Assembly (NCBI RefSeq): GCF_002113025.1
Contig: NZ_NEJH01000001.1
Coordinates: forward strand, 930,001-994,000
Length of the DNA stretch: 64,000 nucleotides
Direction: 5' to 3'
Source of the DNA: Pseudomonas sp. B28(2017)
Lineage (GTDB): Bacteria; Pseudomonadota; Gammaproteobacteria; Pseudomonadales; Pseudomonadaceae
In this document: positions 1-7,994 of the stretch, piece after piece
Position numbering within the stretch: position 1 is the stretch's first letter
Layout: every line of letters starts with the position of its first letter
Translations under genes and position numbers: made by a program
Notes under the pieces: generated by a model
Told to the model about the DNA's origin: nothing
What the model saw: only the letters and a program-made list of their open reading frames with translations
The model's database searches: none

Positions 1-241
1 GGTAGTCATGGAGTTCTTTGTCGCCATAGCGATAGTCGTGGGTTTCTACACCCGCCCACTCGCGTTTCTCTACGTCTTATTCGTACTCGGTACCTCTCTA
101 ATCGGGCATCACTTTTGGACTATGGTTGACCCAGAGCGCGCGGCCAACATGATCCATTATTTCAAAAACCTCAGCATCATGGGCGGCTTGCTACTGCTGG
201 GCATTACAGGTCCTGGCAAGTATTCAATTGATGGCAGATAG
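1..241 (+). CDS. DoxX family membrane protein, 3' part only
   Basis: The reading frame is open from the first base, and the 77 residues after the first ATG at 8 match the last two to three membrane helices of DoxX/DoxD-like proteins. The family signature seen is a hydrophobic helix, then a short polar stretch with FWTM, then HYFKNLSIMGG and GPGKYSID. Family members are usually about 130-150 residues, so the true start lies before the window. DoxX proteins are small inner-membrane proteins of poorly defined redox-related function. The gene converges on the broken SphA-like gene downstream. Confidence 0.75.
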   Translation, partial: VVMEFFVAIAIVVGFYTRPLAFLYVLFVLGTSLIGHHFWTMVDPERAANMIHYFKNLSIMGGLLLLGITGPGKYSIDGR

Positions 242-578
242 CAACGCGCGCATAGGGGCATTCTGAGCTCAGGACGGTTTCTTTTTCTTGTGGGACTGTC
301 CGTATGCTTGCCTGGACCTAAAAGATTCACATTACATACCCATGTAATGCTCGAAACGGTGCCCCTGAGATCTGTTGTAAGTTTTATGAGCTGCATCAAG
401 TGCAGAAGACCGTCTGCAAGATGCTGGCCTTATTCGCCACCCCCTTCAATTCGCCTGACCTAAGATTTCAGAAGTTTGAGCCTATCTTGAGGCCGGCGAT
501 CAGTGCGTTATCCACCTCATCGCCATCTTCATCAACGGCTTGTCGCCCGCGGTCCGATAGGCCGAGCGGGAGCAAGAA
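242..578. other. Intergenic stretch without a recognised gene
   Basis: These 337 bases separate the DoxX gene from the 3' end of the SphA-like pseudogene. Short frames exist on both strands but none has a recognisable product or a good ribosome site. The only clear structure is the inverted repeat at 330-349. Confidence 0.5.
330..349. promoter_or_regulatory. Perfect 8-bp inverted repeat, operator-like
   Basis: CATTACAT and ATGTAATG flank a 4-base spacer (ACCC). The arms are perfect and AT-rich and there is no T-run, so this looks like a dimer-binding operator rather than a terminator. No intact gene starts nearby, so it may be left over from a deleted promoter. Confidence 0.4.
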
Positions 579-1194
579 CTAAAATGCGTGCTGGTAACGC
601 AACGTCAGCTGTGTTCCCTGCGAGCGATTTTCGGCACCGCTCTCAAAATACAGGTTGGCAAACAGTGTCTGTTTTCCTTGCCGATACATCACACCCGGCC
701 CAATGCCCATGACTTGTTCCCGAGAGTCTTTCTGTCGATGTCCGTCGATCCGGTCATCGCTGATCTGCTTTAGTTGGTAGCCGGCCACCCCTACCCGCCA
801 GTTATCAGACACGGCGTAAGACACCGCAAGATTACTGTGGATCGCCTCGCCTGGCTGGATGCTGTCTGCCTTTAAGGCGCACGCCGGATCGTTGTTGCGA
901 CTTGACCATGCATAGTGGAAACAACCGCTCACTTCCAAGCGATCAGTCAGCTCCCAAGTGAACACGTAATGGGGGTTAAACACCCAAACATTGCTGCCGG
1001 TGTTGATGTCCGAGTCAGCGCTGTAGGACCCCGTCGGCAACGAAAAAACAAAATTCAGCCGTTGCCAGTAAGGCCTGCCGAGTACCGAGCGCGGCGCCCA
1101 CTGCAACAGGAACGGGCTAATCGGCTTGGCTCGGTGAGCAAATGAACAGCGAGCTGATACCGATGGCCTTGATTAACCCTGCCTGCTGGCGCAT
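579..1194 (-). pseudogene. SphA/phenol MetA-deg family outer-membrane protein, internally deleted
   Basis: The C-terminal 175 residues (frame 1106-579) match the beta-rich SphA family often found with aromatic or hydrophobic substrate transport, with GRPYWQRLNFVFSLPTGSY, a WELTDRLEVSG strand and a terminal aromatic residue (RYQHAF). A separate frame starting at ATG 1194, behind a good AAGGCAGG ribosome site, encodes a signal peptide (MRQQAGLIKAIGISSLF... ending SPSQAD) and stops at 1117-1119. About 80-100 residues normally found between these parts are absent, so a deletion joined the signal peptide out of frame to the barrel. It follows the OprD gene by 22 bases and was probably the last gene of that operon. 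Confidence 0.75.
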
Positions 1195-1216
1195 ATCCTG
1201 CCTTCTTAGCTGCTGG

Positions 1217-2638
1217 CTAAAAAATACTGAACGGATAATCCACGATCACGCGGTATTCATCGGCGTTCGAATTACCTCGGGTGTTGCCCGGGGCCGTGTA
1301 ACCGTCACCCGAGCGATGCGCGGCCCAACGTAGCGTCACGCTCCATCCCCTGGCCTTGCCGTCTGGCACCGCATAACGCAGGGCCACATCGCGTTCCCAA
1401 TGGTGAGCATCCTTTCCGGAAGCGTTGAAGATGTAGCCATATCCCTTGCTCGCGGGATCTACACGGGTCAGATCGGCTTCGCCTCGGGTATAGGAAGTGC
1501 TGAACTGGACATTGGGGGCATCCAGAAACTTCAGGCTGGTCTGATATTGCAGCTTCCAGGATTTCTCCCCCGGGCCATTGAAGTCGGCGAACTGCTGAGA
1601 GTTGCTCAAGTAGAGAAACGACCGGTCATCCTGGGCCACGTAGTCAAAGGGTGTGTTGCCGTCGACTTTTTGTAAGCCCAGGGTCAGGCTCTGCCCAGCG
1701 CCGGACACCGTCAGACCACCGCTGTAGGTGTCATTGTCGATGCGTCCGAGCTGACTCTGGCCCTGATCGCGGGTTTTGAAATAGTGCAGGTACGGCGTCA
1801 GCGTGATTACTGAGGTTACCTTCAATGGCCAGCTGGCGCCCGCGTAGTACTGATTCCAGATGTCGCTCAACTGCCCGCCATACACCGTCAGGGTGATGGC
1901 CCCCGGCACACTGTAAACACCTCCGAGCCAACCCATGTGCGGGCTTTCACGATCGGCCGGCACACCAGCCTTGTTACTGGCGCCATAGCTGGTGACCAAA
2001 TGGCTTTGACCACTCTGATTACGCAAACGGGTGGAGTCGACCCAACCGGCATCGAGGGTCAGGTCCGGCAGGCTGTAGTTCTTCAACCCAACGCCACGGA
2101 AGCTCTGGGGAAATACTCGGCTGACACCGCCGGCAACGACGGGGTTTTCCAGATACTGATCGCCGGCCTGGACCAGCGTGTCGAAGCCCCTGAATTTAAG
2201 TGCAGCTCCGGCTGCGGAAAACTCCGATTCTGGCTCTTTTTCCGAGTTCAGCGGAAGCAATCCGGCGCCACCGCTGCCTCCTCCGCCATCCAGTTTGAGC
2301 CCATAAAACCCATGCACATCTACACCCACGCCGATCGGCGTATCGGTATACCCGGAGCGAAACGACAGGTAGACAGCCTGTACCCACTCACGCTGATCGA
2401 GCCGAGCCGGGGTGTTGTGGTTATCGCGGCTGAAGTAGTAGTTGCGTAATATTGCATTGAACGAAGAGCCACTGACAAAACCGGCCGGCACCGCCATTTC
2501 CGCCTTTTGCCGATCATTGATGTCGGTGTTCAGGTTATCCCGTTGGCCCAGCGAGTTGTCTGCCTCGGCGTTATTCACTGCCAATGAAACACCCAGCGAT
2601 AGAGTAACGCCCAAGAGTTGTTTCAGGGGAATGGTCAT
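1217..2638 (-). CDS. OprD family outer-membrane porin
   Basis: The 473-residue protein has a signal peptide ending near NNAEA and typical OprD features: an RNYYFSRD strand early on, GVDVHGFYGLKLDGG, NQYYAGASWPL, KVDGNTPFDYV, a FADFNGPGEKSW motif and a terminal SIF. These 18-stranded porins take up aromatic acids, amino acids or sugars across the outer membrane. The ATG at 2638 follows AGGAG at normal spacing and lies 15 bases after the HlyD stop, so the two were co-transcribed. The gene is intact although both operon partners are broken. The substrate cannot be read from sequence. Confidence 0.9.
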   Translation of the reverse strand: MTIPLKQLLGVTLSLGVSLAVNNAEADNSLGQRDNLNTDINDRQKAEMAVPAGFVSGSSFNAILRNYYFSRDNHNTPARLDQREWVQAVYLSFRSGYTDTPIGVGVDVHGFYGLKLDGGGGSGGAGLLPLNSEKEPESEFSAAGAALKFRGFDTLVQAGDQYLENPVVAGGVSRVFPQSFRGVGLKNYSLPDLTLDAGWVDSTRLRNQSGQSHLVTSYGASNKAGVPADRESPHMGWLGGVYSVPGAITLTVYGGQLSDIWNQYYAGASWPLKVTSVITLTPYLHYFKTRDQGQSQLGRIDNDTYSGGLTVSGAGQSLTLGLQKVDGNTPFDYVAQDDRSFLYLSNSQQFADFNGPGEKSWKLQYQTSLKFLDAPNVQFSTSYTRGEADLTRVDPASKGYGYIFNASGKDAHHWERDVALRYAVPDGKARGWSVTLRWAAHRSGDGYTAPGNTRGNSNADEYRVIVDYPFSIF

Positions 2639-2653
2639 CGACGCTACTCCTGC

Positions 2654-3482
2654 TTACGGTTGAGAGTTTTCAAGCACCTTTACCGTGGCGGTGGTGCCTG
2701 CACGCAGGCGTCCCCTGCCGACATATTGCGGGTCTATCTGAATTCGCACCGGAACCCGCTGCGCCAGTTTGACCCAGGTGTAGCTGGGGTTGATATTAGC
2801 CAGCAAGCGATTGCCGGTGAGTTCTCCCGGTCAGTGATCGCAAAAGCAATGCTCTGCACGGCCCCGGCGAAAGTCTCGCCGCTCATCAACTGAATGCGGA
2901 CCTTGTTGCCTTCATTGATTCTCGGCAGTTTGGTTTCTTCGAAGTACCCACTGACATAGAACGAGTCACTGTCGACCAACGCCAACAGCGCGCTGCCAGC
3001 ACTGGCGTAGTCACCCTCGCGGGTCAACAGATTGGTCACATAACCGCTGACCGGCGCTGTCACCCGGGTTCGTTGCAGGTCCAGTTCGGCTTGGGTCAAG
3101 GCGGCAACGGCCAGCTGGACGTTGGCCTGCGCCAGACCAAGGTTGGCCTGATTTCTCATCAGTTCAGCCTGGGCCACTGCCACTTCGGTACTGGACTTCT
3201 CCCACTCCTCCCCAGAGATCGCGAAGCCTTGCTTGAGGGTGCGCCGTCTGTGCTTTTCGCTTTGGCGCTGTTTGAGCAAGGCCTCACTGGAAATGATGGC
3301 CGCCTGTGATTGGCCCTGAGCCGCTTTGGCTACTGCAACCGAACGCCTGGCATGCTCGACCGCCAGCGCATAGCGCGCCGGGTCGATTTCCAGCAGCAAC
3401 TGGCCCTTCTCCACATGCTGGTTGTCCTGCACCGTCAAGCTGACGATGCGACCTGACACATCGGCGGACAGCGTCACTACAT
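2654..3482 (-). pseudogene. HlyD/EmrA-type membrane fusion protein, truncated and frameshifted
   Basis: The reading on the minus strand begins within the biotinyl-lipoyl domain (VVTLSADVSGRIVSLTVQDN), passes through a coiled-coil hairpin rich in A, Q and E, then the second lipoyl half (RTRVTAPVSGYVTNLLTREG) and the beta-barrel. Near 2818-2823 one C appears to be missing; after the shift the normal end continues (NPSYTWVKLAQRVPVRI) to a TAA at 2654. The N-terminal cytoplasmic tail and membrane helix are absent. Upstream of 3482 the frame runs antisense through an MFS remnant. The product would have been the periplasmic adaptor of an efflux pump. Confidence 0.8.
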
Positions 3483-3484
3483 CG

Positions 3485-3810
3485 ATGCCGCTGGTACTGG
3501 GCAGGCACCTCGGCGCAGCCCTGGCGTTGCTGGTATGGGGCGTGTTCACCTTCGCCGTGGTGCCACCGCTGCAGATGCGCGTGATGATCGCCGCTGCCGA
3601 GGCCCGGGCCTTGCTTGCTCGATCAACGTCGGCGCGTTCAACCTCGGCAACGCGGTGGGCGCGGCGCTGGGTGGCGTCGTCATCAGCCTGGACCTTGGCT
3701 ATGCTGCAATACCGGTCGCTGGCGGTCTGCTGGCAGCGGGCGGGCTGTTGCTGGTATGGCTTGGCGGGCGCGGCAAGGCCACTGCCAACGCAATCGGCGA
3801 GGCTGCGTAA
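3485..3810 (+). pseudogene. MFS (AraJ/YdhP-like) transporter, C-terminal remnant
   Basis: The plus strand encodes the last third of a DHA1-type MFS permease: LVWGVFTFAVVPPLQMRVM in one frame, then CSINVGAFNLGNAVGAALGG and a final GLLLVWLGG helix in another. A single base lost in the C-run near 3603-3605 explains the shift, because restoring it yields the usual AAEAPGLACSIN sequence. The N-terminal two thirds are missing. Both this gene and the divergent HlyD gene lose their N-termini at about 3483, as expected if one deletion removed their shared promoter region. Confidence 0.75.
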
Positions 3811-3887
3811 AATCAAGAGGTGCGCACTGAGGCCTAGCCAAGTCGGGACCGCCCTAGTACAACGTGGAGCAGTCCCTTGGAGGTCCC

Positions 3888-4799
3888 ATGCAAGATCTAC
3901 GTCAGTTGCGCTACTTCGTCGCCGTCGCCGAATGTGAGAACGTCGGCCGCGCGGCGGAGCAGCTACACATTTCCCAATCCCCCCTGAGCCGGCAGATCGC
4001 CCAACTCGAGGATCACCTCGGCCTGGCCCTGTTCGAACGGCGCAACCAACGGCTGTTCCTGACCAGTGACGGGCGCACTTTCCTGTCCGAAGCCCGCGGC
4101 CTGCTCAAGCACGCCGAGCGCCTGGAATCGCTGGGCAAGCGCCTGGGCCGCGGTGAGGAAGGCGGTCTGTGCATCGGCTACGTTAACCACGCCATCCATG
4201 CCGGCGTGCTGCCCGGCGCTGTTCGGGCGATCCGTGGCGAACGTCCGCAGATCCATATCGCCCTCTACAACATGACACCGAGAGAGCAGTTCGAAGGCCT
4301 GCGCCAACGCAGCCTGGATATCGCCCTGGTCTGCGAGTCCGTACCCGACAATGACCCAGACCTGCTTGCTCTGCCCGTGCTGGACGACCCCATGCTGCTG
4401 GCCATACCCGCCGAGCACCCGCTGGCGACCAGGGCCGAACTTACCCCCGCCGATCTGCATGAACAGGAGTGGATCATCACCGGCGGCCAACCCGACCAGA
4501 TCAACAAACGCGATGACTTCATCGCCCGCTGCGCCGATGCCGGCTTCACCCCGCGCCTGTCGCTGGAGGCGACCGACCCGCTGAGCGTGCTCGGGCTGGT
4601 GTCCGCAGGGCTGGGCCTGGCTATGGTGCAGAGCAGCCTGGCCGCCAGCGCGGGCCCTACGGTGGTGTTGCGCCAGCTGGACTGGTTCAGGCCCTGCGTG
4701 AAGCTGTGGGCAGCCTGGCATCAGGTGGACCTGCGACCGATCGTGGGGGTTTTCCGCGAGCGGGTGTTGGCGCTGGCTCAAAAGACCAGAAAGGTCTGA
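3888..4799 (+). CDS. LysR family regulator (BenM/CatM-like)
   Basis: This is a 303-residue LysR-type regulator with an N-terminal winged helix-turn-helix (residues about 3-62, RQLRYFVAVAECENVGRAAE and HISQSPLSRQIAQLE) and a two-lobed effector domain. The ATG at 3888 follows GGAGGT; a GTG at 3864 would only add eight residues without support. It lies 86 bases before the SDR gene on the same strand, and the shared motif at 4805-4819 lies just after its stop. It closely resembles the LysR at 11732-12628 along its length, including GLCIGYVNHAIHAGVLP, so the two are probably paralogues. Confidence 0.92.
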   Translation: MQDLRQLRYFVAVAECENVGRAAEQLHISQSPLSRQIAQLEDHLGLALFERRNQRLFLTSDGRTFLSEARGLLKHAERLESLGKRLGRGEEGGLCIGYVNHAIHAGVLPGAVRAIRGERPQIHIALYNMTPREQFEGLRQRSLDIALVCESVPDNDPDLLALPVLDDPMLLAIPAEHPLATRAELTPADLHEQEWIITGGQPDQINKRDDFIARCADAGFTPRLSLEATDPLSVLGLVSAGLGLAMVQSSLAASAGPTVVLRQLDWFRPCVKLWAAWHQVDLRPIVGVFRERVLALAQKTRKV

Positions 4800-4804
4800 A
4801 CCAA

Positions 4805-4819
4805 GTCGAATTATGTCTT
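4805..4819 (+). promoter_or_regulatory. Candidate operator of the SDR gene, shared with the aldo/keto reductase promoter
   Basis: GTCGAATTATGTCTT lies 66 bases before the SDR start. The same 15-mer with one difference (A for T) occurs in the same orientation 78 bases before the aldo/keto reductase start (14311-14325, minus strand). The position suggests a site for one of the two paralogous LysR regulators. Confidence 0.5.
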
Positions 4820-4885
4820 TTACAGTCTGTACGCGTCCCACTAGCATGCCCCCCATCGATGCAACTCACCCACAGGAGCCATCCC

Positions 4886-5683
4886 ATGAACATCGACCTC
4901 GGCGGACGCACCGCCATCATCAGCGGCTCGACCGGCGGTATTGGCCTGGCCATCGCCCGCGGCCTGGCACGTGCCCATGCCGATGTAGTCATCGCCGGCC
5001 GTAGCCAGAAATCGGTGGATGCCGCCCTGGCCGAACTTCGCGCCCAAGGCGGGCGTGGCCAGGTACAGGGCGTCGTCGCCGACCTGGGCACCGCCGCTGG
5101 CGCCGAAACCCTGTTCGCTGCCCACCCAAAGGCCGACATCCTGGTCAACAACCTGGGCATCTACGACGATGTCGACTTCTTTGAGGTAGCTGACAGCGAG
5201 TGGACCCGTTTCTACGAAACCAACGTGCTGTCCGGCGTGCGTCTGGCTCGCCACTATGCCCCAGGGATGGTGGAGAAAGGCTGGGGGAGGATCCTGTTCA
5301 TCTCCTCCGAATCGGGTGTCGCCATCCCCGCCGACATGATCAACTACGGCGTGACCAAGAGTGCCAACCTCGCCGTCTCTCACGGCCTGGCCAAGCGTCT
5401 GGCAGGTACCGGCGTCACCGTCAACGCAGTACTGCCAGGGCCGACCCTGACCGACGGCGTCGCCAACCTGGTGGCCGAGGCCGCCAAGGTCTCCGGCCGC
5501 AGCATCCGCGAAGAGGCTGACCATTTCGTGCGCAGCGCCCGCCCGAGTTCGATCATCCAGCGCGCCGCCGAAGTCGACGAAGTCGCCCACTTGGTGGTCT
5601 ACCTCGCTTCCCCTTACTCCTCCGCCACCACCGGCGCAGCCCTGCGGGTCGACGGCGGTGTGGTCGACAGCCTCGCGATCTGA
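4886..5683 (+). CDS. SDR family oxidoreductase
   Basis: This 265-residue short-chain dehydrogenase has the NAD(P)-binding motif GSTGGIG (residues 14-20), NNLG at 88-91, a catalytic Ser near 140, Tyr154 and Lys158 (YGVTK), and a C-terminal substrate loop. It probably oxidises a hydroxyl or reduces a keto group in the catabolic pathway encoded around it. The start at 4886 has CAGGAG upstream. A strong hairpin at 5703-5726 follows the stop. The exact substrate is unknown. Confidence 0.9.
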   Translation: MNIDLGGRTAIISGSTGGIGLAIARGLARAHADVVIAGRSQKSVDAALAELRAQGGRGQVQGVVADLGTAAGAETLFAAHPKADILVNNLGIYDDVDFFEVADSEWTRFYETNVLSGVRLARHYAPGMVEKGWGRILFISSESGVAIPADMINYGVTKSANLAVSHGLAKRLAGTGVTVNAVLPGPTLTDGVANLVAEAAKVSGRSIREEADHFVRSARPSSIIQRAAEVDEVAHLVVYLASPYSSATTGAALRVDGGVVDSLAI

Positions 5684-5702
5684 ATTCAGCTTGCTTGGAA
5701 AC

Positions 5703-5726
5703 AAGGGCCGCACAGCGGCCCTTTGT
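5703..5726 (+). terminator. Hairpin after the SDR gene
   Basis: Nine-base perfect arms (AAGGGCCGC / GCGGCCCTT) with a 3-base loop end in a short T-run. It is probably an intrinsic terminator of the LysR-SDR unit. Confidence 0.7.
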
Positions 5727-5753
5727 CATTGATGACTTCGATTCAACACACCT

Positions 5754-5813
5754 TTGCCCCTCGATAAACCTTTGCCGCAACCCGGTCCTGGCCAAGTGCT
5801 GGTGGCCATCCGC
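5754..5813 (+). pseudogene. Fragment of a zinc-type (MDR) alcohol/idonate dehydrogenase N-terminus
   Basis: Twenty codons read LPLDKPLPQPGPGQVLVAIR, very like the conserved segment just before the GGICGSD zinc motif of idonate/sorbitol-type MDR dehydrogenases. The similarity stops at about 5813, where the reversed SDR fragment begins. This is a very short match, so the call is tentative. Confidence 0.4.
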
Positions 5814-5815
5814 GT

Positions 5816-5923
5816 GATCACCAGGTTGACGCCATCGCCCGCCAGGGCCTCGGCGCAGCCCTTGCCCAGCCCTTGGCTGGCGGCGCAGACGATCGCCCCG
5901 CGACCTTTGATACCCAGATCCAT
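5816..5923 (-). pseudogene. N-terminal fragment of a second SDR dehydrogenase
   Basis: Reading from ATG 5923 gives 36 residues of an SDR N-terminus (MDLGIKGRGAIVCAASQGLG, then KGCAEALAGDGVNLVIT) including the nucleotide-binding glycine motif. The similarity ends abruptly at about 5815, next to the end of the MDR fragment on the other strand. A deletion therefore removed the rest of both genes. It lies downstream of the aldehyde dehydrogenase on the same strand. Confidence 0.65.
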
Positions 5924-6019
5924 GATCGGCTCCGTATTGAGTGAATAGTCAGGGTACGTGCACGCAGAGGTCACAGACCCTTTCGTAAGGACAGGGCCAG
6001 TGCGATTGCCTGGAAGGTG

Positions 6020-7594
6020 CTACAACACGCCGCGGCTGCACACCCCATCCACCAGGCGATTGATACCCAACGGGTTGGCATTCTTCAGTGCATCGGGCAG
6101 CAGCGCATCGGGCAAATTCTGGTAGCACACCGGCCGCAGGAAGCGGTCGATGGCCAGGGTACCGACCGAGGTGCCACGGGCGTCCGAGGTGGCCGGGTAC
6201 GGGCCGCCATGGACCATGGCATCGCTGACCTCGACGCCGGTCGGGTAACCATTGATCAGCACCCGCCCGACCTTCTCCTCCAATGCAGCCAGCAGGTCAC
6301 CCGCCTTCAGGAGCTCGTCCGGTTCACCGATCAGGGTGGCGGTCAATTGCCCCCGCAGCCCGGCCAGGGCCCGGTGCAGCTCCTCACGGTCGGCCACTTC
6401 CACCACCACGGTGGCCGGGCCGAACACCTCTTCCTGCAGCAGCTCGTCGCCTTCGAGCAACAAGCGCACATCGGCCTTGAACAACTGCGTCGACGCCTGC
6501 ATACCGTCCTGGCGGGCGGCGCTCAGGCGTTGCACCTGCGGGTGCGCCTCCAGGGCGCACAACCCTGCCGCGTAGCTGGCCAGGGTGCCGCGGTTGAGCA
6601 TGGTCTGCGCCGGCTGGTCGTCCAGTTGCAGGCGCAAGGCCTCGATAAACGCGCTGAATGCGGGCGAGCGCAGGCCAATTACAAGACCTGGGTTGGTGCA
6701 GAACTGCCCTGCCCCTTGCACCACCGAAGCGCTCAGTTCGCGGGCGATGATCTCACCACGCTGGCGCAGGGCCTCGGGCAAAACCAGCACCGGGTTGATG
6801 CTGCTCATTTCGGCAAACACCGGGATCGGCTGCGCACGCGCCGCCGCTAGGTCGCACAGGGCCCGGCCGCCCTTGAGCGAACCGGTGAAACCGACCGCCT
6901 GGATCGCGGGGTGGCGCACCAGACGCTCGCCGACACCACTACCGAAGATCATGTTGAACACACCGGCAGGCATCTGCGTGCGAAGGGCTGCTCGCTCGAT
7001 GGCATCGGCCACCTGCTGCGCCGTGGCCATATGCCCACCATGGGCCTTGACCACCACCGGGCAGCCAGCGGCGAGTGCGGCGGCAGTGTCGCCACCCGCG
7101 GTGGAGAACGCCAGCGGGAAATTGCTGGCACCAAACACCGCCACCGGACCCAAACCCAGGCGGTACTGGCGCAGGTCCGGGCGCGGCAGTGGTTGGCGCT
7201 GGGGCAAGGCACGGTCGATGCGCGCACCAAGGAAATCGCCCCTGCGCAGCACCTGGGCGAACAGCCGCAACTGGCCGCTGGTGCGGCCGCGCTCACCATT
7301 GATGCGTGCTGGCGGCAAGGCGGTCTCGCGCCCGACCAGCGCTATGAAGTCGTCACCCAGGGCGTCCAGCTCGTCGGCGATGGCCTCAAGGAAGCGCGCC
7401 CGGTGCTCCGGCGCCAGGGCACGGTACGTCGGGTAGGCCATAGCTGCCGCTTGGGCAGCGGCGTCCACCTCCCCATCAGTGGCTTGGTGAAAGAAACCGG
7501 GCAGGCGCTCGCCGCTGTGGGCATCGATACTGTTCAGTAGCACCGAGCCCAGGCCGCTACGGCGCCCGCCGATGAAGTTGTATCCGTCGGACAT
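6020..7594 (-). CDS. NADP-dependent aldehyde dehydrogenase (2,5-dioxovalerate dehydrogenase type)
   Basis: The 524-residue protein is a full-length aldehyde dehydrogenase of the alpha-ketoglutaric semialdehyde subgroup. Visible catalytic residues are Asn158 in FGASNFP, Lys183, Glu262 in AEMSSINP and Cys299 in GQFCTNPG. The FCTNPG form and overall length are typical of enzymes that oxidise 2,5-dioxopentanoate to 2-oxoglutarate at the end of pentose, hexarate or hydroxyproline oxidation, though related enzymes act on other aldehydes. It is transcribed after the NIPSNAP and iron alcohol dehydrogenase genes, a logical order for alcohol to aldehyde to acid oxidation. Confidence 0.88.
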   Translation of the reverse strand: MSDGYNFIGGRRSGLGSVLLNSIDAHSGERLPGFFHQATDGEVDAAAQAAAMAYPTYRALAPEHRARFLEAIADELDALGDDFIALVGRETALPPARINGERGRTSGQLRLFAQVLRRGDFLGARIDRALPQRQPLPRPDLRQYRLGLGPVAVFGASNFPLAFSTAGGDTAAALAAGCPVVVKAHGGHMATAQQVADAIERAALRTQMPAGVFNMIFGSGVGERLVRHPAIQAVGFTGSLKGGRALCDLAAARAQPIPVFAEMSSINPVLVLPEALRQRGEIIARELSASVVQGAGQFCTNPGLVIGLRSPAFSAFIEALRLQLDDQPAQTMLNRGTLASYAAGLCALEAHPQVQRLSAARQDGMQASTQLFKADVRLLLEGDELLQEEVFGPATVVVEVADREELHRALAGLRGQLTATLIGEPDELLKAGDLLAALEEKVGRVLINGYPTGVEVSDAMVHGGPYPATSDARGTSVGTLAIDRFLRPVCYQNLPDALLPDALKNANPLGINRLVDGVCSRGVL

Positions 7595-7622
7595 GGAAAT
7601 TCGCTCACAAGAAAATCGGGGA

Positions 7623-7937
7623 TCACTGGATCGGCGAGAATGCCGCCGGCATCAGCAGCTTGGACTCCATGCGGACCAGCATGGGGAAGGCCTTGGGGAT
7701 GAAGTGTTCGAGCCAGTCTCGGTCTTCGTAGAGCGCGGCGCGGCGGCGGATACGGTCGTCCAGGCTCTCATAGGCCCAGATGTGCACCACTTGGTTGAGC
7801 TCGCCGATCTCGGTGTACCACCAGCCAACCAGGGTGGCGTAGCGCGAGATCACCGGCAGACCTACTTTCTCGAAGTGTTCCAGGTATTCCTTCATCTTGC
7901 CGATGTGCAGGGTGTAGGTACGCATTTCATAGAACAT
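7623..7937 (-). CDS. NIPSNAP family protein
   Basis: This small 104-residue protein has the dimeric alpha/beta-barrel pattern of NIPSNAP domains: an N-terminal EMRTYTLHIGKMKEYLEHFE, a central GWWYTEIGELNQVVHIWAYE and a C-terminal PKAFPML. Such proteins accompany bacterial catabolic operons but have no agreed biochemical role. It lies between the alcohol and aldehyde dehydrogenase genes with short gaps and is probably co-transcribed. Confidence 0.85.
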   Translation of the reverse strand: MFYEMRTYTLHIGKMKEYLEHFEKVGLPVISRYATLVGWWYTEIGELNQVVHIWAYESLDDRIRRRAALYEDRDWLEHFIPKAFPMLVRMESKLLMPAAFSPIQ

Positions 7938-7994
7938 GGACAGAGCTTCCTGGACAGGCGTGCCCGCGACCGGGCACGCAGTGAGTAATGGGTT

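Noticed and set aside
157..399. A minus-strand frame overlapping the DoxX 3' end
   Set aside because: It overlaps a recognisable DoxX gene and has no recognised product.
3483..3816. The N-terminal 110 residues of the 360-codon HlyD frame as genuine HlyD sequence
   Set aside because: That part is the antisense of an MFS remnant on the plus strand and has no HlyD features.
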